Positions 17,644 to 28,637 of a stretch of DNA of 64,000 nt are shown here, piece after piece. Source of the DNA: Thalassotalea algicola (GTDB lineage: Bacteria; Pseudomonadota; Gammaproteobacteria; Enterobacterales; Alteromonadaceae); the NCBI RefSeq assembly GCF_012932965.1, contig NZ_JABBXH010000001.1, positions 1-64,000 on the forward strand, in the 5' to 3' direction. How positions within the stretch are numbered: position 1 is the first letter of the stretch; every line of letters starts with the position of its first letter. The translations under genes and the position numbers were made by a program. Under the pieces are notes generated by a model that saw only the letters and a program-made list of their open reading frames with translations, was not told the origin of the DNA and ran no database searches.

Positions 17644-18795
17644 TTACCCAGTCAGTATCACAAATATTTGTTCAATGTCGTAAATACCTAAGCTATGCGC
17701 TTTTTCAACAACACTCTCGTCTATTTCATGCCCTGCAGCCAACCTATATAAACAAGAAAGCATGAATAACACTATTGACTGCTCGCCATTATGTTCATAC
17801 GTTGAATCATTTAGTTTATCTATATCTGACAACCACTTAATCACATTTGCATCAATATGCCATTGCGACAGCATTAATGCAGACACGAGATAAATACTAC
17901 TCTGTGTCGATTGCTTTATATGGTTATTTAGTAAATAAAGGTCATCGATTCCACGCAGCGAATGCAAAACGTTTTCTTGTTGACTAGAGTGCTTGTGAGT
18001 TAATAGAAATAAACCAAGTAAACCAAACACTAAAACCTGTTCAACTAACGCTGTGTCAAAGTCGACTTTGCTCTCAATAGAACGCCTAATAAGTTTAAAT
18101 AAAGTTGGTGCCATTAAAAAAGCATCACTATATTTTTTAATAAGCTTAGGTGACACCTGTTCGCTTAGCGCATCTTGCATACCAAAAATAACAGCAAAAT
18201 TAACGACAGTACTAATACCCAAATTTCTTAAAATGGCCTCTTTCAAATCTATCGGCGTTTTGCCATAAATAGCCTTACTTGCCTGCCCCATGATCCGTCC
18301 ACAAAAAATAGGATCTTTTTGGACAATGCTTAACACTTGATCGATATCCAACTTATCCTGTGACTTTGCTTGCATTAAAGCTCGGCAGCTATCAGACATA
18401 GGAGGAATGGATTGTGCAATAACCTTCAACTCTTGAGCACCATCTTTATCTTTTCCAATGGCGGCTAAATTTCTAAATTGCGATGGAGAAAGGCCAAACT
18501 TTTGTTTAAATGCCCGCTCAAATGTCGCCCGCTCTGAATATCCCAAGCGAGTGGCCAAATCATCAATTTTTACTTGTTGAGTTGATAAAACTGTGACACA
18601 AAGTTCATTTAAGAACTTCTGATGAATGAGTTTAAAACTGGTGCCCTCTTGGCCTAACTTTCGTCGAAATGAAGTTGTACTCATCGCCAAGGCAGCAGCA
18701 CATTCTTCTAAAGTCACAGCAGCAGGTAATTCATTATCGCCTAGCAGATCATTAACTGCTTCTGTAAGCACATGTTGTTTAGGTATTTGAGTCAT
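17644..18795 (-). CDS. AraC-type HTH and HDOD fusion protein
   Basis: A 383-aa cytosolic protein with an unusual domain order. Residues about 15-112 form an AraC-family DNA-binding domain: SFRRKLGQEGTSF in the first helix-turn-helix, then DDLATRLGYSERATFERAFK and FGLSPSQFRN, the classic second half. The rest (about 125-330) is an HDOD domain: IPPMSDSCRAL, VLSIVQKDPIFCGRIMGQAS, LKEAILRNLGISTVVNFAV. HDOD domains resemble HD hydrolases without the metal residues and serve in signalling and protein interaction. AraC domains normally lie at the C-terminus behind a sensor; here the order is reversed. It is monocistronic and divergent from nothing nearby; its target is unknown. Confidence 0.8.
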   Translation of the reverse strand: MTQIPKQHVLTEAVNDLLGDNELPAAVTLEECAAALAMSTTSFRRKLGQEGTSFKLIHQKFLNELCVTVLSTQQVKIDDLATRLGYSERATFERAFKQKFGLSPSQFRNLAAIGKDKDGAQELKVIAQSIPPMSDSCRALMQAKSQDKLDIDQVLSIVQKDPIFCGRIMGQASKAIYGKTPIDLKEAILRNLGISTVVNFAVIFGMQDALSEQVSPKLIKKYSDAFLMAPTLFKLIRRSIESKVDFDTALVEQVLVFGLLGLFLLTHKHSSQQENVLHSLRGIDDLYLLNNHIKQSTQSSIYLVSALMLSQWHIDANVIKWLSDIDKLNDSTYEHNGEQSIVLFMLSCLYRLAAGHEIDESVVEKAHSLGIYDIEQIFVILTG

Positions 18796-18836
18796 AAAGC
18801 AGTAGTAAAACTATTGTGTAACCTTAAATTAGATAA

Positions 18837-19091
18837 CTAGATTTTGCCGGATTCCCGCTTCGCTTTCAAAAAGAATCCATAACTTTCTGGTCTCACCCCT
18901 ACTATCATTGGCAACATAGTTAACAGTACAAAGGCAATTCCAGTGATAACATTTAAAGCATTTTTGTTAAGAACACTGCATGCAGGTTAACTCTATCAGG
19001 AATGAAGGTCACGATTGATAAGGCTGTATAGTGCTGTGAGATCAACCGATGGACGCAACACATTGATTAAACCTTTCAGCTGGTGACTCAT
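18837..19091 (-). pseudogene. decayed small ORF overlapping the esterase stop codon
   Basis: An ATG (complement of 19089-19091) overlaps the esterase TGA in the form ATGA. It opens 31 protein-like codons (MSHQLKGLINVLRPSVDL...), then meets TGA, TAG and TAA within 12 bases (18998-18987). The same frame continues for 49 codons with a hydrophobic stretch (NVITGIAFVLLTMLPMIVG) and ends at TAG 18839. The total of 85 codons would be a small one-helix membrane protein whose middle has been damaged. Two unrelated short frames by chance is the alternative. Confidence 0.35.
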
Positions 19092-20311
19092 AGTTTAGCG
19101 TTTTTCTTGGTCTTTCGTTTAACTGTCTTGCTACCTGACTTACTTTTTAGGCCTTTACCGATCTTTGTCTCTAAATTATTCAACCGCGCTTTATAAGTAC
19201 CATTCTCAACATTTTCTTCATAGCTCATCGCTAACGCTTTCTTCCTCATCGCAAGCGCCATGGCTAAATCACCTTTAGCTTCATAACCATCTGCCAAACT
19301 GTCGTATGCATCAGATTTGTTTGGGAAGCTAGCAACATTCTCCTTAAATATAGCAATGGCAGACTCAAAGTCTTGTTTATTCAGCGCAGTATAGCCAGCG
19401 TGGTTTACCGCTTTGTATTCTGGTTTTGCGTGAAACTTGTACTTTTCAGAAAGACCTTTATAGTATTGCTCTACCGCAAGGAGACCTTCTTGAATTAGCG
19501 TACCTGAAGGGCGCAACGAATTAAGCTGCTTTTGAAAGGCCAAGCTCATACCTGAAAGTGCAGTAGTATTGTGGCTTTCAGATGTATCTAATTCGGTATC
19601 AAAGGTAAATCCTTTTCGTTTATTGCTGTTCAGCAGTTCAGTGTAATGTTCGAATGCGCTTAGCATTTTCCCGCCTTCGCTGCCCATATTTACATAAAGG
19701 TATTTATTCAGGTCGCTATCTGACTTAAAGAACTTTTCTGCTTCTGGAAATATCACTTCTTCATGCCACCACAAGCTTGGGCTGAAAGCGAAATATGCTT
19801 GGAATATATGGGGCCTTTCCTGCAGGGCATACACGGTGAACAAAGCGCTTAACGAGTGCCCAGCAAGTATTGCGTAGTTATTGGTGCGATAGTTTGAAGT
19901 TACATAAGGTTTTAACTCTTTCTCTAGAAAATCTAAAAAGTTGTCTGCACCACCTGATATTCCCCACTCGTTGTAGCTTTCATCATAGGTAGGAGTGAAA
20001 TCTCGCGAACGTTCGGTGTTCGTGATGCCTACAACAATCATTTCTTGCGCCATATCCGACTGATTGAGCAGATCTAGTGTTCCTACTGTATGCCCGAAGT
20101 TGCGCTGACCATCTAGCAAATATAAAACAGGGTAGGTTGTGTCTTTAGAGCGTGAATAATTATTGGGTAAGTGAATCAGTAATTCTCGCGACTCATTCAA
20201 TATTTCCGATGTTACTGTTGTAACCTTAGCCTCTCCGCGTACTTTAGCATTTACGTGAAAGCTAAAGCTTAATATTACGCCGATAAAAACACAGGCAAGT
20301 TTTTGATACAT
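19088..20311 (-). CDS. secreted esterase-family alpha/beta hydrolase with C-terminal TPR-like region
   Basis: A 407-aa exported hydrolase. The signal peptide ends at about VNA. The alpha/beta-hydrolase domain of the Esterase D / enterochelin-esterase-like family spans about residues 35-275: PVLYLLDGQRNF, the nucleophile elbow GHSLSAL (Ser153), SPSLWW and ESHNTT, where the His is the likely catalytic one. A helical tail (about 295-375: ALNKQDFESAIAIFKEN, SDAYDSLADGYEAKGDLAMAL) is TPR-like. The C-terminus is very lysine-rich. Enterochelin-esterase-like enzymes act on siderophores or other esters; the substrate here is unknown. A small damaged ORF begins inside its stop codon. Confidence 0.82.
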   Translation of the reverse strand: MYQKLACVFIGVILSFSFHVNAKVRGEAKVTTVTSEILNESRELLIHLPNNYSRSKDTTYPVLYLLDGQRNFGHTVGTLDLLNQSDMAQEMIVVGITNTERSRDFTPTYDESYNEWGISGGADNFLDFLEKELKPYVTSNYRTNNYAILAGHSLSALFTVYALQERPHIFQAYFAFSPSLWWHEEVIFPEAEKFFKSDSDLNKYLYVNMGSEGGKMLSAFEHYTELLNSNKRKGFTFDTELDTSESHNTTALSGMSLAFQKQLNSLRPSGTLIQEGLLAVEQYYKGLSEKYKFHAKPEYKAVNHAGYTALNKQDFESAIAIFKENVASFPNKSDAYDSLADGYEAKGDLAMALAMRKKALAMSYEENVENGTYKARLNNLETKIGKGLKSKSGSKTVKRKTKKNAKL

Positions 20312-21024
20312 TTGAAATTCCTTTTCCCACTGTCAGACACGAGTTTCTTTTTATAGTTGGGTTATATTAAGCTGTCACAGATGCCTTAGCTTGTCAAAAA
20401 ATCGCCAATTGTTTAGTTAGGAGAACATGTATGCGCAAAACCAATGATTTTTATTTGTCGAGGTAAACAGCTAGCGTATGCCTCTAGCTAATAATGGTAT
20501 TGCATAGCCACCGATATCGATTATAGGCCTTTAAAAGACTAACAATGGTCGAGAAGTAGAACTAAAAAGAAAAAGCCGCTTTTAGCAACGTGAATTGACT
20601 TTCTGATCGAAGCTAAAATTGGACAGTTTGATGACCTTTGAAGTAATCTTCTTGAACGTCCGATCCTTGTCTTAAATGGCCTTTAGACGCTGAGTAAATA
20701 ATGTACGCTTATCACTCTAAACAACCTTTCATTGCTTTTCTTATCTCTTACTAATCCCAATTAGTTAGCTTTACTAAAGTAATTTTACATTACCGGCAAT
20801 TTCTTAATAATAAACATTAAATTAATTACAGTTGATTCACGGCTTATTTTCTTAATCAAAAAGCATCAGCAAAAATAAAATACAATTCACACATTGTTCT
20901 ACCCATTACTTTCACGCCCAACACTAATAAAACTAATAGTTTTGCCTAAATGACCATGTCCCAGCTTTAGATTGAAATGTTCACAGGAATACATTTTCAT
21001 CAATCTACTTGATCTTTTAAATAT
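20312..21024. other. 713-bp gap without a supported gene
   Basis: A/T-rich sequence between the divergent esterase and GntR genes. Apart from a short frame of 11 codons at 20431-20466 behind an AGGAG (20419-20423), which may be the relic of a lost gene start, I see no reading frame, RNA gene or clear repeat. Confidence 0.5.
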
Positions 21025-21058
21025 CCATATGTACCATTACTACAGATGGTACATATGG
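21025..21058. promoter_or_regulatory. YtrA-type operator, 13-bp perfect inverted repeat
   Basis: CCATATGTACCAT (21025-21037) and ATGGTACATATGG (21046-21058) are perfect complements separated by eight bases. The site lies immediately upstream of, and its right arm includes, the probable ribosome binding site GGAA of the GntR-family gene. GntR/YtrA regulators bind such long inverted repeats, so autorepression is likely. Confidence 0.8.
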
Positions 21059-21066
21059 AACACCTA

Positions 21067-21444
21067 ATGGAAATTGTCATAAATATCGATGATCCAACAC
21101 CCGTGTTTACACAGTTGATGGAACAAATTAAAACTGCTGTCGCTAATAATCACTTACCTGAAGGCACACCTTTACCTTCAATCAGACAACTGGCAAATGA
21201 TTTGGAAGTGAATAGCAAGACGGTTGCAAAAGCGTATAAATTGCTAGAGAGAGATAACATTATTCAAAGCAGAGGTTATAGAGGCAGCTTTGTACATCCA
21301 GACGCAAAGTCACATTGTCATATCGATTTAAGTCAATGGACGACAGAAATGTTAACTGACTGTATCGCTACATTAAGAGCGAAAGGAGTAACCGACTCAG
21401 AAATTCGTGTTGCTTTTGGCAGCTTAATGAATAGCAAATTTTAA
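21067..21444 (+). CDS. GntR family regulator, YtrA subfamily
   Basis: A 125-aa repressor. The winged helix at the N-terminus shows the GntR pattern PVFTQLMEQIKTAV, LPEGTPLPSIRQLANDLEVN and KTVAKAYKLLERDNII (residues about 10-70). The short helical C-terminus (about 50 residues) is typical of the YtrA subfamily and too small for a ligand domain. I prefer the ATG at 21067, since it matches the usual YtrA start (MEIVINID) and has GGAA upstream; the ATGs at 21046 and 21055 lie inside the operator. It heads a three-gene operon with two membrane proteins. YtrA regulators usually control ABC transporters, which are absent here. Confidence 0.88.
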   Translation: MEIVINIDDPTPVFTQLMEQIKTAVANNHLPEGTPLPSIRQLANDLEVNSKTVAKAYKLLERDNIIQSRGYRGSFVHPDAKSHCHIDLSQWTTEMLTDCIATLRAKGVTDSEIRVAFGSLMNSKF

Positions 21445-21454
21445 GGAGAACACA

Positions 21455-22315
21455 ATGATTGCAAGTATTATATTTTATGTCGTGGTAGCGGTTCAGTTAT
21501 GGCTAATTTCGCACTTTTATGCGAACCGAGTAACGAAAAACATGCAACATGTTTCCGACAATTATTCTGAGCAAGAGTACCCAAAACTTTATCCAAAATC
21601 TAAGTCGCATTATTTAAGAATTCAAAAACTCTTCAAGGTCGCTAATCGAACCGTACTATCGTTAGGTATTTTGGCATTATCGGTACTGATTTATGGAGAT
21701 ATAACTGAAGGATACAAGCCACCTAATGTCGCTGCTGCGATAATTTTTATGCTGCAACTGGCACCTTTTGGACTATTAGAGTTGACGGAATACAACTACT
21801 TTAACGAAATGCGAAAGCAGCTCCATAAGCCAACACGAACAAGCTCTTTAAGTAGACGTTCACTAACCAACTATCTAACGCCAATCCAACTATGGTTAGG
21901 CGTCATATTAATGGTCGTTGCCATCACCTCGGATTTATTAGTCCACCAAGCTGAAGAGCCGTTTCTGTTAGGTATGAATGAGAGTGCACTTTATAGAAGT
22001 ATCACCTTAGTTGTGTGTAACTTACTCATGCTTGGCATTGCACTTAAGAACATTTTCGGTAAAAAGCCTGATCCTTTTCAACATGACGATGATCGCCAAT
22101 ATCAAACGCAGCAAACCGTAGTTACATTGTTTTACTTATGTTTGTGTATCAGTTTTTTCTTCCTGTTAAAAAGCGTATTGATTGGTACAGGTGCTGAAGG
22201 ATTTGAAGCTGTGGCTACGGCAATTTACTCGATTGTAATTGCCTATGTATCTGTAGGACACAGAGTTCGGTGTATTAATTTAACCAAAATAGATTTTAAT
22301 GCTTATAAAGCGTAG
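21455..22315 (+). CDS. polytopic membrane protein of unknown function in the YtrA-type operon
   Basis: A 286-aa inner-membrane protein with six or seven predicted helices: about residues 2-20, 66-84, 93-112, 143-162, 184-200, 224-244 and 250-268. There is no ATP-binding motif and I recognise no transporter signature. Soluble loops contain NNxxQEYPKLYPKSK-type charged segments and a KKPDPFQHDDDRQ stretch rich in acidic residues. It follows the GntR gene after ten bases with an AAGGAG ribosome binding site, so it is almost certainly controlled by that repressor. Function is unknown. Confidence 0.7.
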   Translation: MIASIIFYVVVAVQLWLISHFYANRVTKNMQHVSDNYSEQEYPKLYPKSKSHYLRIQKLFKVANRTVLSLGILALSVLIYGDITEGYKPPNVAAAIIFMLQLAPFGLLELTEYNYFNEMRKQLHKPTRTSSLSRRSLTNYLTPIQLWLGVILMVVAITSDLLVHQAEEPFLLGMNESALYRSITLVVCNLLMLGIALKNIFGKKPDPFQHDDDRQYQTQQTVVTLFYLCLCISFFFLLKSVLIGTGAEGFEAVATAIYSIVIAYVSVGHRVRCINLTKIDFNAYKA

Positions 22316-22323
22316 GAGATAAA

Positions 22324-22533
22324 ATGTATATGAAGATAACTAACTTTCTTAAAAGCTGTGCATGTAACGCAAATATTTCATTAGCGATTGTTTTTGCAAG
22401 CTTAATGATTGCAATTGCACTAATGACTACTAGCACTGAAAATAGTGGCTCTATTACTATGTTGTTAATACTAGGATATTTTGCCAGTGAACGCATAGTC
22501 AAAAAAGCCAGCGATAAGGCTGGCTTGAATTAA
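22324..22533 (+). CDS. small membrane protein, third gene of the YtrA-type operon
   Basis: A 69-aa protein with two hydrophobic segments (about residues 18-34 and 41-54) and a basic C-terminus (RIVKKASDKAG). The ATG at 22324 has an AGGAG (22314-22318) that overlaps the stop codon of the preceding gene, so the two are coupled. No family is recognised. The last codons coincide with a stem-loop (22505-22526) that, on the opposite strand, has the form of a terminator. Confidence 0.65.
   Translation: MYMKITNFLKSCACNANISLAIVFASLMIAIALMTTSTENSGSITMLLILGYFASERIVKKASDKAGLN
22505..22526 (-). terminator. terminator-like hairpin inside the end of the small membrane gene
   Basis: AAGCCAGC (22505-22512) and GCTGGCTT (22519-22526) form an eight-base stem. 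On the minus strand it is followed by TTTTTT, so it fits a terminator for eno, which ends 97 bases before it. It lies within the coding sequence of the plus-strand gene. Confidence 0.6.
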
Positions 22534-22622
22534 TTTAACGTTATTGATGCTAATTAGCTTGAGAACAATCTAGGTGAGCACACCTGATACCAATATCGAG
22601 CTAATTAGCAATAACCTCTTCT

Positions 22623-24023
<1,401 letters not shown>

Positions 24024-24039
24024 TCATCCTGAACATAAA

Positions 24040-24064
24040 AAAACCGTAGCTTGGCTACGGTTTT
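24040..24064 (-). terminator. rho-independent terminator of pyrG
   Basis: AAAACCGTAGC (24040-24050) and GCTACGGTTTT (24054-24064) form an eleven-base stem with a TTG loop, eight bases behind the pyrG stop codon. eno must then have its own promoter in 23922-24040, or depend on readthrough. Confidence 0.85.
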
Positions 24065-24071
24065 AAAAGTA

Positions 24072-25805
<1,734 letters not shown>

Positions 25806-25905
25806 CTATGACAACAACAAGCAAAGTGACAATAAAAATAGCAATTGGGCTTTACTAAATTACATCGTATCATTAGTAAAACAGAAACAATCATAAGAAC
25901 AAATA

Positions 25906-26490
25906 ATGAGTACAACATTTGAACAAGTCATTGCACAAATCGATGCAATTAACAGCCAAGATCCAAATAACGAAATTGTTGAAGGTAAATCAATTGCAAA
26001 AGAATTAATTTACGGTCAGCGAATGACAAGTTGTGTAAATGAATTCTGGCCGGATGCTAGTGAGTACTTACAAATAGCCGTTAGAGCTCAACACATAAAA
26101 CGTTGGGCCATAGCAAGAAGCGAATACCCTCAAGGAAAGGTAGGCTATTTGAAATGGCGTAAAGCACTGGGGCAAATGCATGCACAAACAGCGGCTGACA
26201 TTATGCTAGAAAAAGGGTACAGCGAATCTGAAGCTGAACAAACCGCATCAATTATTCGTAAAGAAAAGCTAAAATCAAATCCAGAGAGCCAAGCACTTGA
26301 AGACGTTGCTTGCATAGTCTTTCTTTGCCACTACTTTGAACCTTTTGCAGCCAAACATAGTGATGAGAAAATTATTAGTATAGTAAAAAAAACATGGAGC
26401 AAAATGTCTGAAAAAGCGCAAGGTATTGCGTTAACGCTGACTTTGCCAAATCACTTAGCAAAACTGGTACAGAAAGCACTTAACGACTAA
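25906..26490 (+). CDS. DUF4202 family protein
   Basis: A 194-aa helical cytosolic protein of the DUF4202 family. Typical segments are FEQVIAQIDAINSQDPN at the start, RAQHIKRWAIARSEYPQG with conserved His and Trp (residues about 64-82), YLKWRKAL and DVACIVFLCHYF (about 132-143). Conserved His/Asp residues give it the look of an HD-type helical hydrolase fold, but no activity is established. It is divergent from pyrG, about 200 bases away, and is followed by the diguanylate cyclase gene in the same direction. In E. coli-like arrangements pyrG and mazG are adjacent, so this pair is an insertion. Confidence 0.85.
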   Translation: MSTTFEQVIAQIDAINSQDPNNEIVEGKSIAKELIYGQRMTSCVNEFWPDASEYLQIAVRAQHIKRWAIARSEYPQGKVGYLKWRKALGQMHAQTAADIMLEKGYSESEAEQTASIIRKEKLKSNPESQALEDVACIVFLCHYFEPFAAKHSDEKIISIVKKTWSKMSEKAQGIALTLTLPNHLAKLVQKALND

Positions 26491-26604
26491 TATTTATACT
26501 GAGCTAGATGAACTATTCTGTTATTATTGCCTTTATAAGGCAAGCTCACGCAATGGGCTTAATAATAACCCTCAGTAATTCCAGAACATTTGTGGAAAAA
26601 GTTG

Positions 26605-28206
26605 ATGAATTCGGAAATAAGTAGTCAAGACATCAATACCTTAAAGCGCACCAACACCGAGTTGAAGCGCGCTTTAAAACATTTCATTGAAGTAGCGCCA
26701 AATACTGGGCCTCTGTCTGTACAAATAAATAATATCAAAGAAGCGTTGAAATCTAATGAGGCAATGTTTACGTTTGCGTCGTTAGTAGAACAGTACGCAA
26801 AAATGAAGAAAAATTTTGATAATGTCGATTATCAAGCGCAGAAAAAAGATGTAAATTCATTTAAGTCATTGATAAAAAAAGTTTCTGATAAAAATTTATC
26901 GACTAATCAACAAGAAAAAGTTGAAGATATTTTATCTGAAATCTCCTTACAACAACCTGCGCACGTTCTATTAATAGGCGCAGGTAAAGCGCTCGAATAT
27001 TTAGCCAGCGATCTTGCAAACGTGAGAGATTCGTCCAGCATTGTTGTTTCTGAAGGTGATATTACCACCGAAGAAACAGGCGTTGTTGCAGCTGATATTC
27101 ACTTAGCAAGTAAAAAGCTGCTTAAAGACGTGGTTATTGTGTCGAAACAATTAGCTAAAACTTACCCTAATGATAAATTTATTAGTAATGTTTTACATGA
27201 AGCGTCGAATGTCAAAGAAGGTAAAGGCAACTTTTTTGCTTCAATTAACTTACTTGAAAGAACGACAACCTACCTTACACTGCTGATACAACAAGAGCGT
27301 TGTGCAGCCGAAGAAATGCTCAATGATATTCATGCAAATTTGGTTGATGCATTTAATCGCACCACGGTTATTCAGAGCATTGTTGAATCGAGTAAAGATG
27401 AAGGTAATCGCGTCACCAATAATATGGTGACTGAACTTAAAAATATGGAAGTGAAAGCGCGTGCGATTGACACCATAGAAGGAATGCAGCGTCATATTAA
27501 AGACAGCGTTACTTTGTTGTCAGATATCATGAACGATTACGCTAAAACCCAAAATGAAATTCACCTCACTCACGAAGCAACCATAAATGAGCTTACTCAC
27601 AAAATAGAAAGCACTTCGAGTTTTGTCGATAAACTTGAAAAGAAACTTAATGTTGCTGAAGAAGTAAGCCTAATTGACGAGTTAACGACCGTTGGCAACC
27701 GTAAAGGGTATGTACTTCGAATTAATAAAGAACGAAAAGATTGGCAAGCTTCTAAACAACCGTTAGCACTAATGGTTATTGATGTCGATCGCTTCAAAAG
27801 TATTAATGATAGCTATGGCCATAGTATTGGCGACCAAGTATTAAAATGCTTAGGTCAAACCTTGAAAAAGCACATTCGTTCAACTGACTATGTTGCTCGC
27901 TATGGTGGTGAAGAGTTTGTTATTATTTTACCTGCAACAGATTTAGGCAAAACAGTACAAATAGCTCGAAAAATTCGAGATGTTGTCAACAGCTTAAAAT
28001 TTGAATTACGCAAGAAAAATAAAGTATTAAAGATTACTTGTTCATTTGGCATTTCAACATTTACCGATAAAAACAGTAATAGTACCGAAGTTTTCAACGC
28101 CGCAGACAAAGCGCTCTATCAAGCAAAAGAAAGTGGCCGCGACGCTATTGTAGTGGCTAAAGATGAACAAATGGTTGATATTGAGTTAGAAAAAGAAATT
28201 GTTTAA
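26605..28206 (+). CDS. diguanylate cyclase with long helical N-terminal region
   Basis: A 533-aa GGDEF protein that would make cyclic di-GMP from two GTP. Residues 1 to about 350 are helical and contain no membrane segment, so the enzyme is soluble; part of it (about 225-350) is coiled-coil-like. The cyclase domain (about 352-520) has DELTTVGNRKGY, DVDRFKSINDSYGH and the intact active site GGEEF (434-438). An RxxD product-inhibition site (R425-D428) lies five residues upstream, so feedback control by c-di-GMP is expected. The ATG at 26605, eight bases after GGA, is chosen over the TTG at 26590. The N-terminal part resembles the DUF484-like or PilZ-less sensor regions of other Alteromonadales cyclases, but I do not recognise a named domain. 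Confidence 0.92.
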   Translation: MNSEISSQDINTLKRTNTELKRALKHFIEVAPNTGPLSVQINNIKEALKSNEAMFTFASLVEQYAKMKKNFDNVDYQAQKKDVNSFKSLIKKVSDKNLSTNQQEKVEDILSEISLQQPAHVLLIGAGKALEYLASDLANVRDSSSIVVSEGDITTEETGVVAADIHLASKKLLKDVVIVSKQLAKTYPNDKFISNVLHEASNVKEGKGNFFASINLLERTTTYLTLLIQQERCAAEEMLNDIHANLVDAFNRTTVIQSIVESSKDEGNRVTNNMVTELKNMEVKARAIDTIEGMQRHIKDSVTLLSDIMNDYAKTQNEIHLTHEATINELTHKIESTSSFVDKLEKKLNVAEEVSLIDELTTVGNRKGYVLRINKERKDWQASKQPLALMVIDVDRFKSINDSYGHSIGDQVLKCLGQTLKKHIRSTDYVARYGGEEFVIILPATDLGKTVQIARKIRDVVNSLKFELRKKNKVLKITCSFGISTFTDKNSNSTEVFNAADKALYQAKESGRDAIVVAKDEQMVDIELEKEIV

Positions 28207-28245
28207 TTACCACTCAATTTCATTAAACCAGATATTCATATATTG

Positions 28246-28276
28246 AAAAAAAGCGAGTTTAGAACTCGCTTTTTTT
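28246..28276. terminator. bidirectional terminator between the cyclase and DUF454 genes
   Basis: AAAAAAAGCGAGTT (28246-28259) and AACTCGCTTTTTTT (28263-28276) form a long stem with a three-base loop and T/A runs on both sides. It overlaps the stop codon of the DUF454 gene and ends both convergent transcripts. Confidence 0.88.
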
Positions 28277-28630
28277 ATCTTCCGATAAAGGTAGCCGCCA
28301 AATAAAAATAAATGGCCCGGTGACCAGTGCAATCACAAGTAGCTGCCAATGAGGTTCAGGTAACACATAACAAGACCAAGCAACTGCAAGCACCATAGAA
28401 ATCAACGATATAATTTTTGCTCGCTTTGGAATAGCTCTATGTTCTTGCCAGTCTAAAATCATTGGGCCAAATACTTTATTAGATATAAGCTTGTTGTATA
28501 AACGAGGAGACGATTTAGCAAAGCAAGCTGCCGCAACAAGTAAGAACGGTGTAGTTGGTAACACAGGAAGTGCCGCCCCTGCCATTGCTAACCCAACAAA
28601 TAACAACCCAATATACTTAAGTAACATCAA
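28259..28630 (-). CDS. ybaN: DUF454 (YbaN) family membrane protein
   Basis: A 123-aa inner-membrane protein. It shows the family signature: an N-terminal helix followed by LPVLPTTPFLLVAAACFAKSSPR (residues 22-44), then LISNKVFGPMILDWQEHRAIPKRAK, and two more helices near residues 74-90 and 95-110. Function unknown. It lies seven bases behind mazG in the same direction, so it is probably the last gene of the relA-mazG transcript. Confidence 0.88.
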   Translation of the reverse strand: MMLLKYIGLLFVGLAMAGAALPVLPTTPFLLVAAACFAKSSPRLYNKLISNKVFGPMILDWQEHRAIPKRAKIISLISMVLAVAWSCYVLPEPHWQLLVIALVTGPFIFIWRLPLSEDKKSEF

Positions 28631-28637
28631 TAAACAC

